Positions 42,156 to 55,015 of a stretch of 64,000 nt of DNA are shown piece after piece. Every line of letters starts with the position of its first letter. Within the stretch, counting starts at the first letter, position 1. Under the pieces are notes generated by a model. It was not told where the DNA came from, ran no database searches, and saw only the letters and a program-made list of their open reading frames with translations. A program made the position numbers and the translations under genes. This DNA comes from Sciurus carolinensis (Eukaryota > Chordata > Mammalia > Rodentia > Sciuridae), in assembly GCF_902686445.1 (NCBI RefSeq), contig NC_062223.1, positions 60,943,498 to 61,007,497 of the forward strand, read 5' to 3'.

Positions 42156-42197
<42 letters not shown>
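42046..42197. repeat. composite ATGT / (TG)n simple repeat
   Basis: ATGT-rich units pass into about 18 TG units at 42162-42195. Confidence 0.95.
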
Positions 42198-42198
<1 letters not shown>

Positions 42199-42824
42199 AC
42201 ATAGATCCATATACCCCTAAATAGCTTTCCTAATTTTTATTATGTCCTTTGTAGTTACAACTGAGAAATTGCTAAACACTAGGAGGACAATCAACACCAT
42301 AAAAACAGCAATAGGAAAGTTGTAACTGGAAAATTTAAAATACCAAACCACTAATAAATACTTTCCATTAGTGTATTTACTTTTATAGTTTACTATTACA
42401 TTTTCCTTTTGAATTTTTTTAACAATATGGATATTGGAACAAAATTGGATGATATTATAGTTAGAATAATTGATTTTTTTTCTGTTTATACACAGAGAAG
42501 GCTTTCTACTTTCATTATGCCCGATAATACAGCACAGGGATTACTGGAATAGTGCTTTCTTAATTTACTATAAGAGCATTCTGGGTTAGAAGTTCCTTGG
42601 TAATTCCATGATTATCCTGCCTGATGACATCAAAGGTGCTCAGTTTGATACTGAAAACCCCTCTTTATGGACTGGTATTACAACAAGCATATTTATACTG
42701 AGGACCTAGCATTGCACTCCCAGATCATTTACAATGAGTAAACTTTGGTAAGTTCTGTTCCATTTTTTTATGTTGAAAAGAAGGGGAAAAGTCACCTCAC
42801 TTTAACATGTCTTATAAAATCATT

Positions 42825-42915
42825 GTTTCATTCAACAATTACACATTGAGAATCTACAATGTGCCAGGCACTATTATGAGCAAGAGGGATAAAAAAGCAA
42901 TGAACAAAAAACCAA
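42825..42915 (-). mobile_element. antisense L2-like 3' fragment
   Basis: TTCAACAATTACACATTGAG, TACAATGTGCCAGGCACTAT and AGCAATGAACAAAAAACC follow the antisense LINE 3'-end pattern. Confidence 0.55.
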
Positions 42916-43658
42916 ATACCTGTATAAAATGTTTTTGAAAACTTATGAGCAGTATTTGCATTGACAAAACAAGTTATCACAGAAAACCAAGGATTTGAAA
43001 GCACAGTGTTGCCCTTCTCTCTGTGAAGTACAGTATTAGTCTTTCTTCAGTTGATGAAATGAAGGGATTTCATTATATGCCATTAAAAAATAATAAAACT
43101 CAGAGTAACTGCTTATAGCAGGAAAGATGTCTTGACACAGGAAAGACACTCCTTCCTGTCTTTTCCTTTTAGAAAAGACAGTTACAAATATGGAATGGAG
43201 GCAGACAAGAAAAAATTCTGTGGTGTTAGAAGTATCAATATAATTTCATGATTTTGTATTTAACTATCATAATATAGAATTATCTATATTTATCTCTATA
43301 TAAGTAAACATAGGTATAAAAGTGTGTGTATATATAATATACACAAATACATTTATTGGCTACATCTACTGAGGAGTAAAGTATACCCCAATGGGAATGT
43401 AAACACCTTACATACAGATCTCATCTTGTAAATACTTTTTTCCTGAGTCTGGTCCAGGGAAGGGAAAATACAGAATAAATATGGAACATTCCTTTATTCA
43501 GAAATTGAGGAAATGCCTAAAGAATTATAGGGACAAACACAAGGATGGAGAATCCAGCTTGAAGGAGCAACCTATGTCTGTATCTGGCAAAATTTAAGCA
43601 TAATAATGACTCATTCAATAGGATAAGAATCCACAAACTGACTATAAATGAACATACG

Positions 43659-43660
<2 letters not shown>

Positions 43661-43713
<53 letters not shown>

Positions 43714-43730
43714 GAACATATATATAAATA
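43661..43730. repeat. (CA)n(TA)n compound microsatellite
   Basis: About 17 CA units followed by nine TA units and an ATATATATAAATA end. The 103-codon minus-strand open frame 43517-43828 runs through this repeat and is not a gene. Confidence 0.97.
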
Positions 43731-44359
43731 AAGAAGTAAGTGGAGAAGAGAGAGCTATTCTTTGTGTTAGAATGCCAACTAAGAAATATGCAAGAGAATG
43801 TGGAAAGAAAATCCTTGGCAACCATCATAATAAATTCACATAAGAAACAAGAGGGGTGCTGGAATTATTGTGGGTAGGAGTTGATAAAGAATGATGTAGT
43901 ACTTATATAATCTCTAAGTATCTCCCAACACAATAATTAAGAAAATGCAAAGGGAAAATGTTTAACAGTATAGTGGAGAAACCTGGTAGATACCACATTA
44001 CTCAGGTGACACCGTAATAGGATAAATTTATTTCAGATGCTTCTGATGGGATGTGGTGAGAAGAGCAAAGCATCTCTTCCACAATATGTCTGCCCAAAAC
44101 ATATAATAACTCGAATCTAATCACAGAGATATGTCAGAAGAACAAAATAAAACAAAATAATTTAGGGACAGTCTAAAATATCTCTGCTTTGAAATCTTCA
44201 AAATTGCTTAGGATATAAAGGCCAAGAATGAACTCAGTTACTGTTCCAGATTGAAAGAGACTAAAGAGACATGAGAACACATCATCCTGAATCAGATCTT
44301 ATTGCTATTGAAGACACATTGAGACAATTACAGTTGAGAAAAAGACATCAGAATCAATT

Positions 44360-44535
44360 GATTTTTTGAATTCTGGCTTTGTCTCATTAGTAACTCTGTG
44401 TCCTTCACCTTTCAGAGGCTTTATTTGTTTAATCTGTAAAACAGGAATATTCAACTGTATTGCATTATGTGGATTAATTGAGATAAAGTGTGAGTGTGAA
44501 AGTAGCATACATTTACTGAATAAATGGTCTTTGAG
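44360..44535 (+). mobile_element. MIR SINE, sense
   Basis: TTCTGGCTTTGTCTCATTAG, TTTAATCTGTAAAACAGGAA and GTGGATTAATTGAGATAAAG give the MIR order. The 90-codon open frame across it is incidental. Confidence 0.7.
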
Positions 44536-45374
44536 AAGTAATAGGTATTCAAATAGTAGGTCTTTAAGAAGTCATAAGTTTCATTTCTTTAACTGCTTTG
44601 TTCCTAGAAACAAGTTTATATGTGTAGAAATATGGTGAAGCCTTGAAAACAATTCCTGATTTACAAATGGATGTCTTGTAGTAAATGTAGAGAAATAATG
44701 TACCTTTTCATTGTACTTTATTTTTCAGAAATTCCCACATCTTTTAGATAGTTTTCACCTTAATTTCTTAAGATAAGCAGTATAAAACTCATTCTCTCAT
44801 TGATAATGTAAGAAAATTATGACCTGCTCGTTTAAAAGTAAGATAGTAGAACTAGTATTTCAGTCTAGGCTTTCAACATTTAAGCATAGGACTTTTTATT
44901 ACTCAGTTTTTCTTTATCTTTTCAAACTCAAGTACCTTCTAGACAAATAAAAACACCTTATACAATTTGTTAATGTTGAAGAAATTTCAATTTGAGTTGA
45001 TATTGTAACACAAATATTATTTTATTTTCCAAGATACATATTCTAGAAGATTCGTGAGTTTTCTCTAGGCAGTGTGGAAATGAGAGCACAAAGGCAGTGT
45101 CTTTTAACACAATGCCAAGTGTTCTGCTTTGTTTTCCTTATCATAGACTTAATAGAGCCAGAATCACAAATATGTGTTGATAAGCATTTGCTTATGATAT
45201 GAGGAACCTGTATAAGTTGTTGTAAGTAACTACTAATTCACACTGTCTACACCATCTCCAGGAAAATTTCAAGAGTCCTCTTACTTCCCTTGGCTTACTG
45301 TTCTTAACTCTGTTATAATGTGGCCTGAAACTCTAGTCTTAAAAATCTCTTCGTCATTAACTAGTATGCCATAT

Positions 45375-45640
45375 TGGTTTAGAGTACAATTCTGGAGTCA
45401 GACAGCCTGGATCAAGTCCTGGTCCTTCCACTCGTTATCTCCCTGATATTGAGGCAAGCTACTAAGCTTTTCTGTACCTCACCTATAAAATGGGGGGAAA
45501 TAACAGTACCTACCTCATCTAAATGCCTTGAGAATTAAATGTGTTAATGAATGTAAAGCACTTAGAAAAGTGCCTGGCACATTATAAATGTTGTATCAGT
45601 GTAGCCTTTATTACTATTATTACTGTTGTCATTATTATCA
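45375..45640 (+). mobile_element. near full-length MIR SINE, sense
   Basis: GGTTTAGAGTACAATTCTGG, AGTCAGACAGCCTGGATCAA, CCTCACCTATAAAATGGGGG, TACCTACCTCATCTAAATGC, GTAAAGCACTTAGAAAAGTG and CCTGGCACATTATAAATG span almost the whole element, ending in an ATT-rich tail. Confidence 0.93.
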
Positions 45641-47070
45641 TCATCCATGTAATTACCATGGTGGCTCAAAGCAGTTTAATAACTTGATAATGTTATTATA
45701 ATGTCATAAGATTCAGATTAGCATCTGTCATTAGGTCTTCAGTCTGTCCTTACTTTTGTGTCTGATAAATAATTCCAAATCTCTATCATTAGCCTTCCTT
45801 GGATATTTCAGTGAAAATATTGGTCTTTCTGTTTTGTAAGATCCTTCTTTAATCATTCTTCTTACAGAAAACCTTCATAGGAGAGACCCAGCTGTGCTTC
45901 TCTGGGCTTTTTTTCTCATATTGACTTTTACAAACATGCTTTCATGATTCTCACGTCACATGCACCCACTACCTCAAAGCTCATTCCCAGGAAGACAAGA
46001 GTAGCAGTGGGATAGAGACAGTCTTTCTCCTATGACATAGTGAATCTCTAGGACAGGGAGAACATGTGGAATGATGAAAACACACACAAACATACACACA
46101 TATGCACCCCAATATTCTGAAATCTCTCCAAAGGGGATATGGTCCTTTATTTAAGATAGCATTGAACTATTTTGAAATGATCACACCTAAATTCAGTGAC
46201 TAGCATCTACTATGTACTCAGTACTTAACATCATTTTCTTTACATGACAACCTCTTTTAATAAAGAGAAATTGAAATTTAAGCAATCTGTTATACTCATG
46301 TATCTGACCTACATCTTTTGGCTTAGTTCACTTATTCCAGTGCTTACTTTGTCATACTATGACTGATGTTGAGCATCCTCTCATGTACTTAGTGGCCTGG
46401 TGAATTGTCCATTTAAATCCTTAAGACCTGTATTTATTTATTCATCATACTATTGAGTTTTAACAGTATTTTTTTATTTGAGATAGAAGCCCTTTGTTTT
46501 CTTTTGCAAATATCTTCTCTGTTCATAGCTTTCCTTTTTACTGTGTCTTTTAAAGAGCAAAGTTTATAATTTTGGTAATGTCCATCAGATCAAATTTTTT
46601 CTTTTCTGGCTCAAACTATGTTCTGTTTTAAAGTATTTGCCTAGTACGATATCATGAAGATTTTCTCCTATATTTTCTTCTGAAAGTTTTCTGGTTTTAA
46701 CTTTTATGTTCAGGTCTTAATCCATTTTGAGTTTTTGTATAATGTAAGATAAAGGGCAAGGCTTGGTTTTTCTAGATGTCCACTTCTAGCAATATCTGTT
46801 TGAAAGACTATCTTTACCCCTTTAAATTATCTGGCATCATTGTGAAAATCAATTCATCAAATAAATATGGATCTATTTCTGGACTCTCTGTTCTGTTCCA
46901 CTGATTATGGAACACCACCCTAAATTAAATAACATTGTAGTAAGTCTTGAAACCTTCCTATGGTTCTGTAACTTTGTTCTTACTTTGCAAAATTGTTTTG
47001 ACTATTTTTTCCACATAACATTTAGAATCAGCTTGATGCTATCTTCAAAATGTACTGCTCCTGAAATTGT

Positions 47071-47158
47071 CTTTTTTCTTTTTTGGTTCTGGGGATCAAG
47101 ACCAGGGCCTCAATCATTCTAAACAAGTGCTCCGCCACTGAACTGCATCTCAGATCTC
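47071..47158 (-). mobile_element. diverged ID SINE inside L1, antisense
   Basis: GGTTCTGGGGATCAAGACCA, GGGCCTCAATCATTCTAAAC and TCCGCCACTGAACTGCATCT are a decayed reversed ID element. Confidence 0.75.
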
Positions 47159-47284
47159 TGGAATTTGGATTTGTATTGTGTGAAATCTATAGATCAAGTT
47201 GAGAATTGTGCTTTTAACAATATTGCATCTTCCATTCCATAAATGTTATACATTTATTTCAGTGTTTCAGAGTTTTCCTTCACA

Positions 47285-47590
47285 AGTAAAATAAATTTAG
47301 GTATACATCATGCTGTTTTGATATGTATATACATAATGAAATCATTACTGCATTTAAGCACATTAAAATGCATAAAAGTAGATGAAACAGAATAAAGCAA
47401 CATATAAAAAGGATAATACATTATAACCTATTAAATTAATCTACCCATTACCTTCCATAATTACCTTTTCTAGGTGGTAACAGCACATCAAATCTATTCT
47501 TTTAACAATTTTTCAGTTTACAATACAATGTTATTAACTGTAGTTCTCATGCTGTACTTTATTCTTAAAATATTTTACAAGCTTTCAGTA
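47285..47590 (+). mobile_element. L1 3'-UTR fragment nested in the antisense L1, sense
   Basis: TGTTTTGATATGTATATACA, then TAATGAAATCATTACTGC, TCTACCCATTACCTTCCATA and ACAATACAATGTTATTAACT, TCATGCTGTAC are in the order of old L1 3' UTRs, on the strand opposite to the host L1. Confidence 0.65.
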
Positions 47591-48734
47591 TAGAGGTCTT
47601 GTATATTTTTGTTAAAATTTTCTAAGCATTTTATTTTTATGCTAATTTAAATGGAGTCTTTAAAAATTTCTTTTTCTAGTTGTTTATTACTAGCATGTAG
47701 AAAGACAACAGATTTTTGTTATTGACTTTGTATGTTGTGACTTTACTTCATTTACTTATTAGTTCTGGTTGCTTTATTTTTGATTCCTTACAGTTTTCTA
47801 TGGTCATGATCATGTTTTCTGCAGATAAAAGCAATTTTACTTCTTTCTTTTCACGCCGTGTGCATTTTTTCTTTTCCTTTGTCTATTGTACTGCCTAAGA
47901 TATTTAGGACAATGTTGAAAAGAAGTGGTAAGAGTAGACATTTTGCTTGTTCTGATCTTGGGTAGAAAGTAGGGCTTCTTTCTCCATTGATTAGAGTATT
48001 GGTTGTAAGGTTTTCAAATATGTTTTTAATCAGATTTGGGAATTTCCCTTACATTTCAGTTTGCTGAAAGTTATTTTTTAAATCATGAATGGGTTATAGA
48101 TTTTTTTATTTCCAAATGTTTCTTCTGTATCTATTAAAACAATTTTTGCTCTTTTATTTTCTTATGATAAATTGTATTGATTGATTTTCAAATATTAAAC
48201 CAACCTTGCTTTCCCCAAATAAACCCACTTAATTTATGAAGTATTGTCCTTTTCATATATTATTGTATCTTGTTCAACTGTGTACTTTTATGCTTTTTAA
48301 AACTAGTGCTCTGTCACTAAATAAAATAACTCAACATATTTTGGTAAACACTGTCTTTGTAAAGTTCTGTATATTGCAAAGAATTTGAGGAGAGAAATTA
48401 CAATTCTATTTTCAGAATTCATGGTCTCATACATTTTTAAAAAGGGTAATGCATGATTGATTTTAATTTATGTCTCAGACATGCAAACTTGGTGATGGGG
48501 TAAATTGGGGAAACAGAGAAAAAGAGGCAATTATCAGAGTCACCATGTATCTGTGTTGCCAGAATGTCTTTGTAGAAGTGAGATTTACCTTCATCCTCTT
48601 TTCATGATGTGATTTGTGTTTAAGAAAACATATTTAGACTAAAGCTGAAAGAAGATGTGTTATGTTTGTATTTAAGTTATACCTGTAAAAAGACAAAAAG
48701 AAATCTGGGAAATAGAAATGAAAATTCCTGAACT

Positions 48735-48850
48735 TGAAATGAGCAGACCTAGTTCCAATGTAGCTGATTTTGACGAGGTATATCACTGTCGACAAATCAC
48801 AGTTTCCCTATGTGCCTCTGTCAAGTGCAGTGGTTAAGCCTGAAGAGTAA
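48735..48850 (+). mobile_element. possible short MIR fragment, sense
   Basis: CAGACCTAGTTCCAATGTAG, ATCACTGTCGACAAATCACA and GTTTCCCTATGTGCCTCTGT resemble the MIR core. Confidence 0.45.
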
Positions 48851-50749
48851 GCAGTTCTGGATAAGGGAAAAAGGGCATATGTATACCTGAAAAAGCTCAC
48901 TGGAGTTCCTTGTCCATGTGAAAACCACTGGATTATATGCATAGTCTCTAAATCTTTTCCATCCCTGAAAATCTGATTTTATGATTTTATGAAATTAGTG
49001 AACATGGAGACCAAAGATTTGTTTTCAGCATTGGCTTTGTCATTCTCAAGTTTTGTGAGTTTGGCAAGTCACTTCTCTCTTGGTCTTATTAAATTTTCGT
49101 TTAAAATTAAGGTATTAAAAACATGTCTTTCTAAAACCATTCTAGTTTTAAAAGTCTGTGATTCTAAAGTGTGCTAAATCTTTTTATTATACATATGTGA
49201 ATATGTCAAACATGGCAAAGAACTTACTGTGGTGAGATAACTATGGTTACATATTTTATGTGAATGTATTTAGCATCCTTAAGAATCATGGGAAATATAA
49301 ACCAAGGCCACATTGTTAAAATTTTCTAATTTTTAATGGGAAAAATAAATTTTCTCTTGAGCATATGTTGAAATAATATTAGTGTATTCCTTGCTCCATA
49401 CTTGTAATACAAAAATCCAAGGCTTTTGTGTTTTTCTAGAATATGGTTTTCCTTTATTATTTACATTCTGTTGTAAGAAAGCTTCAAGCGTTACAGAGCG
49501 TTAGAGCACCACATCTTTAACTAGCTGGGACATAATACATGATTTGAGCCCCCAATATTTTCTAACACTAAGGTTTGTTTATTAAAGAAACCCCATGCTG
49601 TGACTGAATCAGTCTAATAGAAGCCAAGTTTGAACTTGAACATTCAAATGTATGCCCATATATCTTGGGCATATATCATACATAATGATGTGGGGTCTAG
49701 ACATCTTTCTGGGTTTGTTTATGTCTGTTATGGATTCCCCTCATTATCCATGCTGTTTAAGGGAGACCCCATGGATTTCAGCTAGTTTATTGCATACTTT
49801 CTATATTTTAAGACTAACTCAGAGTTCCAAGTGGCACATATGTTCTAACTTGGAAGATTATTTTCTCACTTTCCTGTTTTACGACAATGATTAAGGACAT
49901 GTTTGAGAGTGGCTAACCATAATCCTTTTGGCTATGTTTCAAATATAGTTTTGTAATCTTTATGCTTATTGTGCCACTCTTCCTAAAAATTTTTGACAAG
50001 TTTGAATTATAGCATCTGTTTTTCTGTTTCTAAAACCATATTGTGTACCATCTGTTGTTTCATTATCATTGATTATAACTCTTAGGACTTAATATATGTA
50101 AGTAAAGACTTTAACCTTTACTTACTACTGATTTTATAGTTTATGGATACACATTATATTCAGAATGCTAGCTAGAGCTGAATAAGTGTAGCTGAAGAAT
50201 AGATTTTAAATATAAAAACAAAAAAATTCTATTTCTAGTTACTATTATTAATTTGGAGCAATAAATTCTTGGTCACTTGATGAACAGACTTCATTGTTAT
50301 TGCTATTAAAATCTCTCCCCCTAACTTTTATGTAATTAGGTATCTCTGCAGGACTCCTTGGTTTTAAAGAAACTACTATTCATGTTCTTTTTGAGTTACA
50401 AAGTTATGTTTCATCAAGTGAAATAAATCAAATAACATTATCAGAATTTGCAGTGAATATTGAGAGAGGGTGGAGTGTCATTAGAATTCACCATTAGGGG
50501 TATTTTTTTTTGAGGGGGTAATATAGCACTTGCTATAAATATTCATCATGTTCTTAAGTCTAGAGATATTCAGTGATTAGGTGATTTTATGCCTGTTTAT
50601 GCTGGCAGGAACAAAAGAAACTTTAAAAACTGAAAGCATAAACATAATTGAACTACCCACTTAAAAGAGAAATTGGAATAGATGTTTTCCAGGGGAGAAC
50701 ATGCTTTCTGTGTAAAAGAGGCTAGTGTAACAAGAAGTCATCTATTCTT

Positions 50750-51110
50750 GATTTCTTTAGACAGCTAGAGCTTTGTGCCTTGTCTAGTTTCTGTGTTTTA
50801 AGAGCTTGTTCTGTGTAGCAGAAATAATACAATAAATGGGTTTAACCACATTTGTCTCAGCTAGACAGTCTGCTTTGTCAGAGATTGCTGGTACAACATA
50901 AACAAATTATGTGTTTGTAGTGCTTTTCAATGAAAGCCTATCTAACAGAGCTGAGATTGTGTTTCAGCAGCTGTAGATTTAATCTCCTACCTGTCAGTTA
51001 AAACAGGCATTTCCTGAGCCAGATAAGGACTGGTTGTAGAGGAGGGAAGTACTCACAGCTGGACAAAGATCTATTGTTATTGGCTGATAATTTCTATGTA
51101 GACTCAACTC
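50750..51110. promoter_or_regulatory. candidate element with GATA, E-box and SOX-like sites
   Basis: This is repeat-free sequence with an E-box CAGCTG (50968-50973), a full GATA consensus AGATAAGG (51021-51028), GACAAAG (51062-51068) and ATTGTTAT followed by ATTGG (51073-51083). Paired E-box and GATA sites are typical of erythroid or cardiac enhancers, and SOX6 is expressed in erythroid cells. The link is inferred. Confidence 0.3.
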
Positions 51111-52292
51111 CTTATTCTACCAAGGAAACTATAGTCATAGTGCAGTATTAAAGAGCTAACAAAGAATTTTTATTGTTAAATCAAAGAGAGTTAAAGAGAA
51201 TCATAGTTGGACTTTGTGTCATTCATTTTTAGGAATTTTCATTTGGATCTAAAAGATATTCATAGCTTTGATCATCATTGTGGATGTGACAAAAAGGCTA
51301 TAGACAATGACTGTTCACAAATGAGTAACAAATCATACAAAGTCAAAAAATTAAATCTTTGAATTGATGCTGTACTATGCGACTCATATATCATGAGTAC
51401 TGTTACTCTGAATTTTGAATATTCTGGAAAAGATGTAATATTAAATATTAGTTCTATAATATCCACATGTATACTTTTACACTTTTTCTTCTCCTAATTT
51501 TCAGTAAAACAAATTACAGTTGTCACTCTAGCTATTGGAAAATTGGTGGGTAGAGGAAATACAAATGGAAATACAAATCAAGTTATTTCATTCAAATAAA
51601 CATCTTTGCTTTTTCTTCTTTTTCCTTTTATGTGTATTTAAGGAGTAGAGGGGCAGGATTCCCTTTCTCTTTGTTTCACTTCTTACTCATAGAAATTTAT
51701 AAAGCTAATTGATATGTTGTGGTAGACTTGGTTTAGCAAAAAGTATCTCTGTATTTATTATATTATGGTGAGTACCACCTCCTAAGTCAAGAATAACTGA
51801 TGGGTGATGCATTTGTAGATTGGTCCCTCTGTTTATACCAACTTAGCAATCTGAATCCACAGTTTTCAATTTTCAGTTTAAAAATGATTTAAAATAATTC
51901 ATAAGTTTGAAAATGAACATATGTTTATTGGTTAAAATTTTGTAATTAATTTTTAATTATAGTTTTATTGCAATTCTGTTTTGCAATGAGCATATTGCAT
52001 GTCATTTTAATTCCTACAAAATACTTGTAAGGTAAGTATAACACTGTGTTTCAGAATTTACATTTGGTGAAATGTAAAGGACAGACTGAGAAGTAAGTGA
52101 GTCAAAATTATAGATATAATGGACAGTGTTTATTTAAAACAAAACCACAAAAATCCACTATAATCTAGCTCATTTGCTTCTTCTCTCTCTTTTTTCTTTA
52201 GTTTTCCTTTCGTTATTTTTAATTTCTTACTCTATTTTTTCCTTTCTCTTCATAACATCTTGTTAGGATTAGGACATACCTATTTAGTAATA

Positions 52293-52386
52293 GTTTTTGT
52301 TTTTGTTTTTGTTTATTTTTAGGTTGGGAATTGAACCCAGGGTCTGCTAGGAAAACTTTTTTCCATTGAGCTATGTCCCCAACCCA
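52293..52386 (-). mobile_element. ID SINE, antisense
   Basis: A GTTTTT-rich head, then GGTTGGGAATTGAACCCAGG, GTCTGCTAGGAAAAC and CATTGAGCTATGTCCCCAAC. The reversed B-box (GGAATTGAACCC) is intact, while the middle is short of consensus. Confidence 0.88.
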
Positions 52387-52496
52387 CTTTTGGTTAAGAT
52401 CTTATATTGGGCCTACTTATGAACTAAGACATGCACTATTTCTATCCTTTATTTGCCCATTAAGAATTATCATTAAGGGTAATGCACTATTATGTG

Positions 52497-52498
<2 letters not shown>

Positions 52499-52538
<40 letters not shown>
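52499..52538. repeat. (CA)n microsatellite
   Basis: About 20 uninterrupted CA units, 113 bp after an ID SINE. Confidence 0.98.
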
Positions 52539-52539
<1 letters not shown>

Positions 52540-54889
52540 TAAAATAGAGGATTAAAAAAAACTAAGAATTTCTTGGTAAGATTTCTTATTTTAAGAACAT
52601 GTAAAAGGTTTAACATATTAATTTTCCATTGTGAATTCTGGTTACTTTTTTCTCTTGACCAAAGTGAACTAGTATTATTCCATTTCTTTTTAGGATTAAG
52701 TTTCTATTTCTTTTTAGTTATAATTGCATTGAATTGTTGAATTATTGATTTCATTGAGTTATTGCAAATCAATCCTGAAAAACACTATTATTCTTTATAA
52801 CAGAATATCTTAAAAGATGAATTACTGCAGCATGTGACTCTGTAGTATAAATTTCATTTGGAAATATCACATTAGCCTTGACTACCAGAAATGAAAAGTA
52901 AGAGTTTTATTTAACCAGTATTTGAGTCAGCTTATATACATTAAATTTTCTGTTTTGTAATCTTTACTATTGATTTTTCCATATAGGAAGGTTAGTAGGT
53001 AACTCGAATTATTCTTAATATTTATTTATTTTTCATACAGAGATTGAATTAAGAATCTGAATTTTAAGTTTTTGTTAGTAAGCTTTTCTGCTGCCTAAAC
53101 TTTTAATAAGTGGCATAATGTTTAAGGAAAGGAGTTCAGATGTAGCTGTTTCTAACCAGATTTTAATTTCTTATACTCTTCCCTTTAGGCATTACTTTAG
53201 TACAAGTGCTTGAAAGGGATATGCTTCTGTTTCATATGGAAGCACTGACTGAATTGTATTTAAATCAATCAGTCAATCAATCACATATTTATTCTTTTCC
53301 TGGCATATTTGGAGGCACTGTCCTAGCAGCACATTAACATTCTGTCTGCAAGAGGATATGTAAGATGGAAATAGGTCAAAATATTATTACCACTTTTGGA
53401 CTGTTAAGGTAGTTTCTAAATTGGTGTTTGCTCTCATTCTTGCCCTGTGGTGGTACAGGATATGATTTATCATTATCCTGTTGCCTAGAATGATGACAAA
53501 TATTTGTTTGATATTTGAATTAATGTATCCAAATGGGAAAACAATTAAATAATTCAACATAATATGTGCAATGCATATTTCGACAGAGGAAAAGGAATTC
53601 ATATTTCAGAAATTTTCATACTAGAGTTGAACTGATGTGGAACCTTGAAGGGTAGGTCAGGTTTGGGAAGGTAGAAAGGAAAGGAAATATTATTTTATAT
53701 AGCAAGTGAGAAAAGTGGTATGAACAAAGATTAGAAGCTATTAAAGCAAGAAGAGAAAGACCATGGTAAAGAGTCAGTAGGTCAGAGACTTGAGAAGTAC
53801 ATTAAGATCATCTGTTGGAAGGCCCAGGCTAGGGAGTTGGGACTTTTTACCTTCTTTAATAGAACATGTCTTTATTCTATATAAGATAACTTAATATGAA
53901 TATAGTACTAAGTAAAAGTACAAAAAAAATAACTTTTTAAAAATTAGCATGTTAGCTTATTCTTAATAATCATCATCAGAGCTAATTTTCTTGTTCATTG
54001 AATTTGGGTAGCAGATATAGGAGTCTGCGAGTTATGTGTGTAGGCATATGTATAATGCATATGCTGAGGATGAGGCCAGTGGTTACAAGATATGCTCCAA
54101 AATAACATTAAGTGCATGTCATTAACTTTTTGCTTCAAAGTCTAGAGTGTGATAAATACTGAAAACCTGAAGGTTTTATACTGTTTATGTTTTTACTGAG
54201 TATTCATTTTTTATGAAAATCACCTCTTTTTCCCCCCAATCACATTTCTAACTGCCATCTCTCATGGACACTTCCAAAGACATCATCTTGCCAGGGCTGA
54301 GCTCCAACTGTCAGTAACTTAGACATCGAGTTCATGTTCTTTTCATAGTTTCCATGGTATGGTTCTCAGGCCTTGATTAAGCTGAAACTGCTTCTGCTTG
54401 TCATGATAGCTTATACTTAAATATTTTTCTGTCATTCATTCTGGGTTGAATAACCATCCCACTGTGATATAACAAACATTTTTATTACTATTTTTGAAAA
54501 TTGTATTCCTAGCTCTTTTGGTGAGAACATCTTACCATTTCTGTCAGTAAAGTCTATAATTGGTGATGGTAAAATTTTTAAAGAAGCTTAGAGGCATCTC
54601 TAAAATTATACTATAGATGAATTTCAACAGATAAAATAGGAGTGCTTAATCAATTTTTAAAAATCTTGAAATAAATGAAGTCAATTGTTAAGGTTTCTTA
54701 CCAACAAATAGACTTTAAAGTTAGATCATGGCATAGCCAAAAGAAAAGATAGATTTGGAGCTGTTTTATATTTCTGTGCCTCAATTTGAGGCTTGTAAAT
54801 GATGAAAGGACTTTGACTTGATTCAGCAGATTAAAAAATCATCAGAATTGTTATAGCTTAGTTTTAAAATAACATAGGATAAAAGTTCT

Positions 54890-55015
54890 TTAAAGCATTT
54901 ATGTAGCAAATATTTGTTGAGACCCTACTCTGTGCAAGGCCTTTTACTGAGCTCTAGGGAGATACAAAGTCCCTGCCTTTAGGTTGCTGGTGCATAATTT
55001 TAACAAGACCTGCAG
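54890..55015 (-). mobile_element. antisense L2-like 3' fragment
   Basis: CAAATATTTGTTGAGACCCT, ACTCTGTGCAAGGCCTTTTA and GGGAGATACAAAGTCCCTGC follow the same antisense LINE 3'-end order. Confidence 0.55.

Larger units (their letters stand above)
46290..48290 (-). mobile_element. old L1 LINE, ORF2-derived, antisense, interrupted twice
   Basis: Read on the plus strand it follows the reverse complement of L1 ORF2: TTGCAAATATCTTCTCTGTT, TTAATCCATTTTGAGTTTTT, GTTCTGTTCCACTGATTATG and AGTGGTAAGAGTAGACATTT appear in order over 2 kb. It is full of stops. It is broken by an ID SINE (47071-47158) and an opposite-strand L1 3' end (47285-47590), so it predates both. Confidence 0.85.

Noticed and set aside
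43517..43828. 103-codon minus-strand open frame with a VCVCVC run
   Set aside because: It is translated CA/TA microsatellite.
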